This document shows positions 1 through 5,619 of a stretch of 11,952 nucleotides of DNA, in pieces. Under the pieces are notes generated by a model. That model saw only the letters and a program-made list of their open reading frames with translations. It ran no database searches and was not told the origin of the DNA. Position 1 is the stretch's first letter. Each line of letters begins with the position of its first letter. A program made the position numbers and the translations under genes. The stretch is from Planctomycetota bacterium (GTDB lineage Bacteria; Planctomycetota; Phycisphaerae; Sedimentisphaerales; Anaerohalosphaeraceae), in NCBI GenBank assembly GCA_030637065.1, contig DAOVVQ010000095.1, positions 1 to 11,952 of the forward strand, read 5' to 3'.

Positions 1-234
1 CTGGTAGCGGAGCTGGCTCCCATCGAGAGGCTGTTGCGCGAAGGGGCGCCACTTCAGCCGCATAAGTACATAAAGACCGGCCAGAAATGCCGCGTCACAG
101 CCGGGCCGCTTGTGGGGACTGAGGGCATTGTATCAAGGGCCGACCGCATGACGAAACTGATCCTGCAAGTCGATATTTTGGGGCAGGCGGCGAGCGTTGA
201 GATCGATATGGAAATGATCGAACTTATTGAGTAG
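1..234 (+). CDS. NusG/RfaH-type transcription antitermination protein, C-terminal KOW domain (5' partial)
   Basis: The frame is open from the first base, so the start lies outside the window; 77 codons and the TAG stop are visible. From about residue 22 of the visible part the protein reads TGQKCRVTAGPLVGTEGIV and ends VEIDMEMIELIE. This is the KOW fold that ends NusG, RfaH and the UpxY/LoaP paralogs: a GP-x-x-G-x-x-G turn followed by short beta strands. In the family this domain contacts ribosomal protein S10 or Rho, while the missing NGN domain binds RNA polymerase. Paralogs of this kind usually sit at the head of exopolysaccharide or secondary-metabolite operons, but that context is not visible here. 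It could also be the housekeeping NusG; no secE, rplK or rplA follows, which argues against that. The next gene starts 46 bases downstream on the same strand. Confidence 0.78.
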   Translation: MVAELAPIERLLREGAPLQPHKYIKTGQKCRVTAGPLVGTEGIVSRADRMTKLILQVDILGQAASVEIDMEMIELIE

Positions 235-280
235 CTAATCGTGATCCATTCGTAAGGAAACCAAAAGGGAGACCGGCAAG

Positions 281-652
281 ATGGGTATCACAAATGTTAT
301 CAAGATCATCGGGGCTATAATTGCCATTCAGGGTGCGATTCTTCTGGCGTATCCGCAATGGTTCAAGGGGATCCTCACCTTTTTTCTGCGAGGCAGGCTG
401 CTATATATTCCGGCGGCGCTGAAAGCGGCAATTGGAGTATTTTTCCTCATTGCGGCACGCGAGTGTGAATGGACGCGAATTGTGATAGTATTGGGGCTTT
501 TGTTTTGCATGTCGGGCGTGGCGGCGTTTGTAATGAAGCTTGAGAAGCTCAAGGGGATGCTTCAATGGTGGCAGGATCGCTCGCTGACGACGGTAAGGGT
601 GCTTGTTGTTGCTAATATTGCGATAGGCGGGCTGATTATCTTTGCCGCTTGA
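281..652 (+). CDS. small four-helix membrane protein of unknown function
   Basis: A 123-residue protein begins at ATG 281 with a GGGAG ribosome-binding site about 8 bases upstream. It is almost entirely hydrophobic, with four likely membrane helices at about residues 5-24, 42-60, 66-86 and 104-122. Short basic linkers separate them (FLRGRLL near 36-42, KLEKLKG near 86-92). The first half, with a glycine-rich helix, a P-x-x-F turn and an RGRLLYIPAALKAAIG stretch, loosely recalls small DUF2065-like inner-membrane proteins, but this is not a firm assignment. No catalytic motif is visible. It follows the NusG-like gene by 46 bases on the same strand and is probably co-transcribed with it; a terminator-like hairpin follows at 701-732. 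Confidence 0.7.
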   Translation: MGITNVIKIIGAIIAIQGAILLAYPQWFKGILTFFLRGRLLYIPAALKAAIGVFFLIAARECEWTRIVIVLGLLFCMSGVAAFVMKLEKLKGMLQWWQDRSLTTVRVLVVANIAIGGLIIFAA

Positions 653-673
653 TGGGGGCGGAACCATCCAAAT

Positions 674-704
674 TAGTATTCAGTATCCAGTGGACAGTAT
701 CCAG
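674..704 (+). repeat. 7-bp-period tandem array (cagtatc-type)
   Basis: The bases read as successive 7-mers tagtatt, cagtatc, cagtgga, cagtatc, cag, about 4.4 units. It is a short imperfect array in the gap after the membrane-protein gene and matches the style of the other short-period arrays in the window. The end of the array (ccag, 701-704) is reused as the first arm of the terminator-like hairpin at 701-732. Confidence 0.6.
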
Positions 705-732
705 ATGCGGGCATTGGAATTTTTCTTTTTTT
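701..732 (+). terminator. probable intrinsic terminator of the NusG-like/membrane-protein operon
   Basis: CCAGATG (701-707), tetraloop CGGG, and CATTGG (712-717) form a six-pair stem with one bulged G. It is followed after two A by TTTTTCTTTTTTT (720-732). It lies 49 bases after the stop at 652. The stem is short, so this is a moderate call. Confidence 0.5.
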
Positions 733-753
733 AGCCATCCACCTCGGCGATGC

Positions 754-804
754 TTCGGTGGCTGCCACCCGTCGTATCATTAGATTCGGTGGCTGCCACC
801 CGTC
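754..804 (+). repeat. pair of 20-bp direct repeats, each holding a palindrome
   Basis: ttcggtggctgccacccgtc occurs exactly at 754-773 and 785-804, 31 bp apart. Each copy contains GGTGGC-T-GCCACC, a perfect 6-bp inverted repeat around one base, and could form a cruciform or an RNA hairpin. Just upstream, 733-760 (gccatccacctcggcg...cggtgg) resembles the reverse complement of the loop of the nested palindrome at 3993-4040, linking this gap to the dispersed repeats downstream. Apart from this pair, the 7-bp array, the terminator and the promoter, I see nothing else in the 309-base gap 653-961. Confidence 0.75.
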
Positions 805-835
805 TTTACCCGTTCGGGGGCTGGATTGGTTGAGG

Positions 836-864
836 TTGATTCGTTGGGCTTTTCGTTGTAGAAT
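836..864 (+). promoter_or_regulatory. sigma70-like promoter for the oxidoreductase gene
   Basis: TTGATT (836-841) and TAGAAT (859-864) are separated by exactly 17 bases, a 4/6 and 5/6 match to the -35 and -10 consensus. A transcript would start near 871 and give a 5' leader of about 90 bases before ATG 962. Confidence 0.5.
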
Positions 865-961
865 GGCTGGCGTTTTGAGTTTGGTGGATTTTGCGGGTAA
901 CGCCGCCTGTGTGGAGCTATAGAATGTCGGGTTAGTCCTTTTTTTTGAGGAGATTGTTGTC

Positions 962-2389
962 ATGGCAGATCAGATCGATAGTGGTGTTTCACGTCGGGCT
1001 TTTATTGGCGGGGCGGCGTCTACGGCTGGGGCTTTTAGTATTGTTCCGAGCGTGGTTTTCGGTAAGGATGCGCCCAGCAATAAGCTCAACATTGCTGTTA
1101 TCGGTATTGGGGGGCGGGGCAATGTTGACTTGGCTGGGGTCCAGCACGAGAATATTGTTGCGTTGTGCGATGTGGATATGGAGCGGGCGGCGGATAATAT
1201 TCGCAAGAATCCGCGGGCTAAGGTCTTTCGCGATTTTCGGGTGATGTTCGATAAGATGGAAAAGGATATCGACGCTGTGGTCGTTGCGACGCCGGACCAT
1301 ACGCACTATGTTGCGGCGATGGCTGCGATGGAGCGGGGCAAGCATGTCTACTGCGAAAAGCCGCTGGCTCACTCGGTCTATGAGGTTCGCAAGTTGATGG
1401 AGGCGGCGAAGAAATATAATGTCAGGACGCAGATGGGTAACCAGGGGCATTCTTACGAGCATATCCGGCTTTGTTGCGAGTGGATATGGGACGGTGCGAT
1501 CGGCGAGGTTCGCGAGGTTCACGCATGGTCCGACCGTCCGATGGGCGGGTTCGCCTTTCCATCCGGATTGCCGCGACCGAAGGACAGGCCGCCGGTACCG
1601 GGGACCTTGGACTGGGACCTGTGGCTCGGGCCTGCGCAGTATCGACCGTATCATCCGCTTTATGCACCGATCTACTGGCGGGGATGGCTTGATTTCGGGA
1701 CGGGGGCGCTTGGCGATATGGGATGCCATATTCTTGACCCGGCGTTCTGGGCTCTTAAGTTAGGCAGCCCGGTGAGCGTCGAGGCGAATGTCAGTTATAA
1801 TCCGAGCCCCGAATTCTGGTCATCGTCCATGGCAGCCGGCGGCAATCCGAAAGCAGAGATCCCGGAATACCTCGACCTGCTGAGGAAGGAGACGTTTCCG
1901 GTTGCTTCGGTCGTGCGGTACGAATTCCCAGCCCGCGAAGGGATGCCTGCGGTGAAGCTGACATGGCATGACGGCAGCCTGCTTCCGCCGAGGCCCGTTG
2001 AGCATCTTGACGATAGGGAACTGGGAACCAATGGGGCTCTTATCATCGGGGATAAGGGCATTATCAAGCACGGCTCGCATGGGGCGAAGGGGTGCAGGAT
2101 CATTCCGGAATCGGCGATGCAGGCCTATCTGCCCAATCTGCCCGAGAAGAGCATTCCGAGGGTCGAGAGCCATCATCAGGACTGGATCGACGCCTGCAAA
2201 TCCGGCAGGGAATCAAGCTCGAACTTCGATTACGGCGGTGCGCTGACGGAGATGGTGCTGCTTGGTGTAATTGCGATGCGGGTGCCGGATAAGAAGCTGG
2301 TCTGGGATGCCGGGAAGATGCAGTTTAGCAACAGCGATGCGGCGAATGCGCTGCTGAAGCCTGATTATCGTCGGGGTTGGGTGCTGTAG
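962..2389 (+). CDS. Gfo/Idh/MocA-family NAD(P)-dependent oxidoreductase, Tat-exported
   Basis: A 475-residue protein starting at ATG 962 with ribosome-binding site GAGGAG at 947-952. The N-terminus has a twin-arginine signal (SRRAFIG, residues 10-16, then an A/G-rich hydrophobic stretch to about 34). The Rossmann domain follows: LNIAVIGIGGRG (42-53), an acidic residue after the second strand (CDVD, 69-72), VVVATPDHTH (106-115) and the family hallmark EKP (132-134). The C-terminal alpha/beta domain carries GDMGCHILD (251-259), with His256 and Asp259 in the usual catalytic and sugar-binding place. The family oxidises or reduces sugars and inositols, or hydrolyses glycosidic bonds through a transient NAD-dependent oxidation. 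Export by Tat in folded, cofactor-loaded form is common in Planctomycetota. The exact substrate cannot be read from the sequence. A promoter lies at 836-864. Confidence 0.92.
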   Translation: MADQIDSGVSRRAFIGGAASTAGAFSIVPSVVFGKDAPSNKLNIAVIGIGGRGNVDLAGVQHENIVALCDVDMERAADNIRKNPRAKVFRDFRVMFDKMEKDIDAVVVATPDHTHYVAAMAAMERGKHVYCEKPLAHSVYEVRKLMEAAKKYNVRTQMGNQGHSYEHIRLCCEWIWDGAIGEVREVHAWSDRPMGGFAFPSGLPRPKDRPPVPGTLDWDLWLGPAQYRPYHPLYAPIYWRGWLDFGTGALGDMGCHILDPAFWALKLGSPVSVEANVSYNPSPEFWSSSMAAGGNPKAEIPEYLDLLRKETFPVASVVRYEFPAREGMPAVKLTWHDGSLLPPRPVEHLDDRELGTNGALIIGDKGIIKHGSHGAKGCRIIPESAMQAYLPNLPEKSIPRVESHHQDWIDACKSGRESSSNFDYGGALTEMVLLGVIAMRVPDKKLVWDAGKMQFSNSDAANALLKPDYRRGWVL

Positions 2390-2399
2390 GGTGTTGTGG

Positions 2400-2514
2400 G
2401 TTTAAATTCTAATATCTAAATTCTAAACAAATTAATAGCCACAGAGGGCACAGAGGACTCAGAGAAAAAAAGAAGGAACTAAAAGAACCACGGATTGCAC
2501 GGATTGCACGGATT
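2400..2514 (+). repeat. dispersed repeat modules A, B and C (7-bp, 9-bp and 9-bp period arrays)
   Basis: Three adjacent short-period arrays follow the oxidoreductase gene. Module A (about 2404-2430) runs as 7-mers aaattct, aatatct, aaattct, aaacaa. Module B (2440-2466) repeats cacagaggg-like 9-mers three times. Module C (2487-2514) is aac-cacggatt with cggattgca at 2491-2499 and 2500-2508, then cggatt. Module A recurs at 8213-8240 and the head of C (accacggat) at 5272 and 8289. No gene is present. Confidence 0.75.
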
Positions 2515-2516
2515 TT

Positions 2517-2544
2517 CCTTCGCGTAAAGCTACGGCGGAACAGG
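2517..2544 (+). repeat. dispersed element I, copy 1
   Basis: The sequence ccttcgcgtaaagc-tacggcggaacagg recurs with small changes at 5316-5341 and 8301-8328. In the third copy flanking bases make a clear TCCGCC/GGCGGA hairpin. Here the left arm is shortened, because the element runs directly on from the tail of module C. It is followed by the seven-T tract that opens module D. Confidence 0.7.
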
Positions 2545-2639
2545 TTTTTTTACCATGAAGGAAGTGAAGGGCATGAAGAAAACAAGAGAAGTAAAGAATT
2601 AAAGAAGCAAAGAATCAGAGAATTATAGAATTGGAATCC
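2545..2639 (+). repeat. dispersed repeat modules D (9-bp period) and E (8-bp period)
   Basis: Module D starts with tttttttaccatgaagg (2545-2561), found exactly again at 5342-5358 and 8339-8355, and continues as 9-bp catgaagga-type units. Module E is five 8-mers: aaagaatt, aaagaagc, aaagaatc, agagaatt, atagaatt (2593-2632), then ggaatcc. E recurs at 3962-3989, 5391-5414 and 10711-10742. The arrays end about 35 bases before the next start codon. Confidence 0.75.
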
Positions 2640-2663
2640 CTACGAGGCTGAAAGGTTGTGTCC

Positions 2664-2669
2664 AGGAGG
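2664..2669 (+). promoter_or_regulatory. ribosome-binding site that sets the start of the next gene
   Basis: A perfect AGGAGG lies six bases before ATG 2676. It falls inside the reading frame if the upstream GTG at 2658 is used, so ATG 2676 is the better start. Confidence 0.8.
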
Positions 2670-2675
2670 TTTGCG

Positions 2676-3857
2676 ATGGAAGTCTTGAGTAGACGTGATT
2701 TTCTGAAGTTGACTGCCTCCAGTGCGGCGGTGCTGTCGGTGCCGGTGCTACGCCCAGCGCCCTTTAGCCCGAGGCCGTTTTTTTCATGGAACCGGTTTCC
2801 TGTTTACCTGCACTTCGGCAAGTCGGCTGGGGCGCTGACCGATGAAGAAGTGGAGTTTGTTGCGCGGGCCTGCGATTTTGTCTGCCTGGAAAAGGGGCAC
2901 GGCAAAGACCGGTTCGGCTCGACTGAAAAGGGTATAGCCTTTGATGCAAGGCGGCTAAAAGCGGCTAATCCGAACATTAAGGTTTTGTTCTACTGGAACG
3001 CCTTCCTTAATTATCCTATCTATGATGCCTGCCAAACGGTCAAGCGGCACCCCGAGTGGCTCTTTCGCGATAGCGGCGGCGAGGCCATTTACAAAGAGGG
3101 CAGGCTTGAGCAGTATAACCTGCTCAATGGCGAGTTTCGCAGGTGGTGGGCGTCAATGGCTGGCAAGGCCGTCAGGGAATACGGATGCGACGGTATCTTT
3201 ATGGACGCCGTCAACCAGGCCAAGCGTCCAGTCTGGATGAACAGGGGCTGGGGGAAGGGTAGCGAGCACCTTCTGACCGAGGCCGTAATCGATATGATGG
3301 AGCGGGCAAACCGCGAAATGGGGGCCGACGCCCTCCTTATCTATAACGGCCTGCGATCTTCCGACCAGACGGGCCAGACGACGGGTGGCGAATACCTCCC
3401 CTACGCAGATGGAGCCAAGGTCGAGCACTTCACCGCGTTTGCCAGCAAGGCTCCTAAGTCCATCTCAGCCGATATCGACGCGATCTCCGAAGCGGCCCGG
3501 TCAGGCAAGATCGTAATAGTAAAAGGCTGGCCCGACCCTGACTTCACCTGGCTCAACAAAGAAAAGATGAGGCTTGGCCCGGCAAAACTCGCCGCTGAGG
3601 CCCGTGAGAAGATCGTATTCTCTCTGGCCTGCTTCCTGATAGCTGCCCGGGAAAACTGCTACTTTTGCTACTCCTGGGGGTACAGAGAGCTTCACGGAAG
3701 CCTCCTGGCCTACCCTCAGTTGCAAATTCCGCCAGGCAGACCCAAAGGAGACGCCGAAAAAACCGGACTCGTATATACCCGATCCTTTGAGAATGTGGAC
3801 GTATGGGTAGATCTGGCCAAAAGAAAGGCAAATATCCAATGGCGCCATGACACCTGA
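2676..3857 (+). CDS. Tat-exported putative glycoside hydrolase (GHL15-like TIM barrel)
   Basis: 393 residues from ATG 2676; an in-frame GTG at 2658 is rejected because AGGAGG (2664-2669) would lie inside the gene. The N-terminus is a clear Tat signal: LSRRDFLK (4-11) then TASSAAVLSVPVL. The mature part begins FPVYLHFGKS (41-50), followed by LTDEEVEFVARACDFVCLEKGH (55-75), KVLFYWNAF (102-110), YGCDGIFMDAVN (169-180) and GAKVEHF (246-252). This alternation of strand ends with acidic residues fits a (beta/alpha)8 glycosidase of the hypothetical GHL15-like type. Asp177 in GIFMD and Glu250 are the best catalytic candidates. No substrate can be named. It sits between an exported oxidoreductase and a ThuA-like protein on the same strand, which supports a role in carbohydrate processing outside the cytoplasm. 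The 286-base gap upstream is filled with repeats. Confidence 0.7.
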   Translation: MEVLSRRDFLKLTASSAAVLSVPVLRPAPFSPRPFFSWNRFPVYLHFGKSAGALTDEEVEFVARACDFVCLEKGHGKDRFGSTEKGIAFDARRLKAANPNIKVLFYWNAFLNYPIYDACQTVKRHPEWLFRDSGGEAIYKEGRLEQYNLLNGEFRRWWASMAGKAVREYGCDGIFMDAVNQAKRPVWMNRGWGKGSEHLLTEAVIDMMERANREMGADALLIYNGLRSSDQTGQTTGGEYLPYADGAKVEHFTAFASKAPKSISADIDAISEAARSGKIVIVKGWPDPDFTWLNKEKMRLGPAKLAAEAREKIVFSLACFLIAARENCYFCYSWGYRELHGSLLAYPQLQIPPGRPKGDAEKTGLVYTRSFENVDVWVDLAKRKANIQWRHDT

Positions 3858-3893
3858 CAGGGATAATGGCCGCCGAAAAGGCATTAAAGGTTC

Positions 3894-3922
3894 TTTCAAT
3901 AGTCGCGCGGACCGCTTATAAT
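3894..3922 (+). promoter_or_regulatory. possible promoter for the ThuA-like gene
   Basis: A perfect -10 box TATAAT (3917-3922) is preceded at 17 bases by a weak -35 box TTTCAA (3894-3899). Transcription from here would read through the repeats and give a leader of about 245 bases before ATG 4174. Confidence 0.35.
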
Positions 3923-3957
3923 GTGCCTTCCCGACCGAAATGACGGGATTTGTTAAA

Positions 3958-4080
3958 ATCGAATTATAGAAGCAAAGAATTAGAGAATTGGAATCCGCCA
4001 ACCTGTCTCGCCGTAGCCTTGGCGAAGGTGGATGGCGGATGCTGTTTTATGCTGGATTCCCGCCTTCGCGGGAATGACAT
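3958..4080 (+). repeat. repeat module E followed by nested palindromes F (copy 1)
   Basis: E units at 3962-3989 (atagaagc, aaagaatt, agagaatt) lead into ATCCGCC (3993-3999), whose complement GGCGGAT lies at 4034-4040. The loop between holds an inner TCGCC/GGCGA pair. Then gctgttttatgctgg leads to a second palindrome, ATTCCCGC (4056-4063), loop CTTC, GCGGGAAT (4068-4075), then gacatgg. The arrangement E-ggaatccgcc-loop-ggcggatgctgttttatgctggattcc recurs at 5391-5480 with a different loop. Confidence 0.8.
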
Positions 4081-4083
4081 GGA

Positions 4084-4132
4084 CGTAGCTTTTCTACGGG
4101 ATAGGAACCGCGTGGGCCGGGACTGGCCCTAT
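4084..4132 (+). repeat. hairpin family G, copy 1
   Basis: CGTAG (4084-4088) and CTACG (4094-4098) form a small hairpin. They are followed by gaaccgcGT-GGGCC (to 4118), loop GGGACT, GGCCC (4125-4129). The left flank gaaccgc matches the copies at 5543-5549, 11764-11770 and 11821-11827. This copy has lost two outer pairs of the stem. It lies about 45 bases before ATG 4174. Confidence 0.6.
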
Positions 4133-4173
4133 GTTACTTGATGTGGAAATGTGATTTTATTTGGGAGTTGAAA

Positions 4174-5229
4174 ATGAAAAGGGCTTATTTGTTGTTGAGT
4201 TTGGTGTTGGTTGCAGTGTTTTGTCAGGTTGTTTTAGCTGGTGGTGGTGTTGTTTATCAGGGCAGGAAGGGGCCGGGTGAGGGTAAGCATATCGTTTTTA
4301 TTGCCAGCGACCATGAGTATCGCTCGGAGGAGATCCTTCCGGCTATGGCGCGGATATTGGCCCAGCGGTACGGTTTTAAGTGTACGGTTCTGTTCGGTGT
4401 CGACGATAAGGGCTTCATCCAGCCGGGCAACTCGAATATTCCCGGTATGGAGGTTTTGGATAGCGCGGACCTTGCTGTTCTGGGTTTGCGATTTCTGGAC
4501 CTGCCGAAGGATCAGATGCAGCCGTTTGTCGACTACCTTGATCGGGCCGGACCCGTCATCGGCGTAAGGACCACCAGCCACGGCTTTAAGATCCCGGCGG
4601 AGTCGCCTTTTGCCAAGTACTCGTTCAATTATAAAGGCGACGATTACAACTTGGGTTTCGGGCGGCAGGTCTTAGGCGAGACGTGGGCCGGGCACTATGG
4701 CAAGAACCATCAGCAGAGCACGCGGATAACCATCATACCGGAAAAGAAGAGCCATCCGGTAATGACGGGCGTGAAAAACGTCCATGTTCAGTCGGGGGGA
4801 TATGCGGCTGACCCGCTGGAGCCCAGCAATATTCTGGCGATGGCCCAGCCGCTGAACGGGATGGACGCCAAGTCGCCGCCCGATGAGACCAAGCCGCCCG
4901 TCCCGACCTCGTGGGTTCGGTACTATAAAAATGCCGACGGTAAAAAGGGCCGGGTGTTTCACTCGACACACGGAGCCTCGGAGGATTTTTTGAATGATGG
5001 CTACCGGCGGATGCTGATAAACGCGTGCCTGTGGGCTGTCGGGCTGGAAAAGGAGATCAGGCCGCACTCCGACATATCCTTTACAGGGCCATACAACCCG
5101 ACGACCTTCGGGTCAGGCAAGCACAAACAGGGCGTAAAGCCAGGCGATTTGAAGGGTTTTAAGACCCCGATCCTGCCTGGGCAGGCGCCGGAGCCGAAGC
5201 CGAAGAGGCCGGCAAAGGGGAAAAAATAG
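4174..5229 (+). CDS. ThuA-like domain protein, Sec-exported
   Basis: 351 residues from ATG 4174, chosen because GGGAG (4163-4167) sits six bases upstream; an in-frame TTG at 4138 and ATG at 4141 would put residues before an otherwise clean signal peptide (MKRAYLLLSLVLVAVFCQVVLAG, cleavage near 22). The mature protein has the class-I glutamine-amidotransferase-like fold of ThuA: HIVFIASDHEYRSEE (39-53), LAVLGLRFLDLP (100-111), GPVIGVRTTSHGF (126-138), GETWAGHYG (168-176) and the closing GRVFHSTHG...YRRMLINACLWAVGLE (259-292). Family members are linked to trehalose or other sugar use, and many in Planctomycetota are exported and sit beside Gfo/Idh/MocA enzymes, as here. His136 in the TTSHGF loop, in the usual nucleophile-elbow region, is a candidate active residue. 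The tail after 320 is proline- and lysine-rich. Substrate unknown. Confidence 0.88.
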   Translation: MKRAYLLLSLVLVAVFCQVVLAGGGVVYQGRKGPGEGKHIVFIASDHEYRSEEILPAMARILAQRYGFKCTVLFGVDDKGFIQPGNSNIPGMEVLDSADLAVLGLRFLDLPKDQMQPFVDYLDRAGPVIGVRTTSHGFKIPAESPFAKYSFNYKGDDYNLGFGRQVLGETWAGHYGKNHQQSTRITIIPEKKSHPVMTGVKNVHVQSGGYAADPLEPSNILAMAQPLNGMDAKSPPDETKPPVPTSWVRYYKNADGKKGRVFHSTHGASEDFLNDGYRRMLINACLWAVGLEKEIRPHSDISFTGPYNPTTFGSGKHKQGVKPGDLKGFKTPILPGQAPEPKPKRPAKGKK

Positions 5230-5230
5230 T

Positions 5231-5414
5231 TTTCAGCGTGGGCTAATGATGAAAATGTAAAACGAAATAAAACCACGGATCCGCCTTCCCGGCTGCGACG
5301 TGCTTCGCCGCGGCAAACGCGTAAAGCTACGGCGGGACAGGTTTTTTTACCATGAAGGAATCCGTCTTCGCTCCGCTTCGCCGCGACAGGGAAGAATTAT
5401 AGAAGAATCGAATT
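5231..5414 (+). repeat. repeat mosaic after the ThuA-like gene: half G, C, interrupted I, D, E
   Basis: tttcagcgtgggc (5231-5243) equals the left half of the G copy at 8401-8413 but lacks its right half. Then come aaccacggatccgcc (module C joined to the left arm of I), a GC-rich insert (5288-5315) absent from the other I copies, gtaaagctacggcgg-gacagg (5321-5341), the exact 17-bp head of module D (5342-5358), another GC-rich stretch with cgcttcgccgcgacagg, and E units gaagaatt, atagaaga, atcgaatt (5391-5414). No gene is present in the 390-base gap 5230-5619. Confidence 0.75.
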
Positions 5415-5530
5415 GGAATCCGCCCATTCGGCTTCGCTCAGGGCAGGCTCTTTGGCGGATGCTGTTTTATGCTGGATTCCTGCTTTCCCGGCTGCGACTC
5501 GCTCCGCCGCGGCGAGCGCAGGAATGACAA
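5415..5530 (+). repeat. nested palindromes F, copy 2
   Basis: ATCCGCC (5418-5424) pairs with GGCGGAT (5454-5460), as in copy 1, but the loop is different (cattcggcttcgctcaggg...). After the same spacer gctgttttatgctgg comes ATTCCTGC (5476-5483) pairing with GCAGGAAT (5518-5525). Compared with copy 1, one C:G pair has become T:A on both arms, and the four-base loop is replaced by 34 bases related to the GC-rich insert at 5288-5315. Confidence 0.8.
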
Positions 5531-5540
5531 GGGTGGCACT

Positions 5541-5577
5541 GTGAACCGCATGGGTAACGAGTTACCCATCCTACGGG
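5541..5577 (+). repeat. hairpin family G, copy 2
   Basis: gtgaaccgc is followed by a perfect 9-bp stem, ATGGGTAAC (5550-5558), loop GA, GTTACCCAT (5561-5569), then the family tail CCTACGGG (5570-5577). The same flanks and nearly the same stem occur at 11762-11796. Confidence 0.8.
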
Positions 5578-5610
5578 CTGGATTCCCGCCTTCGCGGGTG
5601 ACAAGGAAGT
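5578..5610 (+). repeat. palindrome F, copy 3, carrying the likely ribosome-binding site of the CE15 gene
   Basis: gctggattcccgccttcgcggg repeats the second palindrome of copy 1, with CCCGC (5585-5589), CTTC, GCGGG (5594-5598). The right arm is shortened, gggtgac instead of gggaatgac. The conserved tail tgacaagg continues into AAGGA (5603-5607), 12 bases before ATG 5620, the only candidate ribosome-binding site there. Confidence 0.65.
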
Positions 5611-5619
5611 GAACAAGTT

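Noticed and set aside
989..1729. 246-codon open frame on the minus strand
   Set aside because: It lies wholly antisense to the Gfo/Idh/MocA gene, has an arginine- and proline-rich translation without any domain, and is explained by the codon bias of the real gene.
2658..2675. GTG start six codons upstream for the glycoside hydrolase
   Set aside because: The AGGAGG site would lie inside the gene; ATG 2676 has ideal spacing and a clean Tat signal.
3930..3957. Hairpin TCCCG...CGGGA with atttgtt as a terminator of the glycosidase gene
   Set aside because: The stem has only five pairs with a ten-base loop and the T run is broken, too weak to call.
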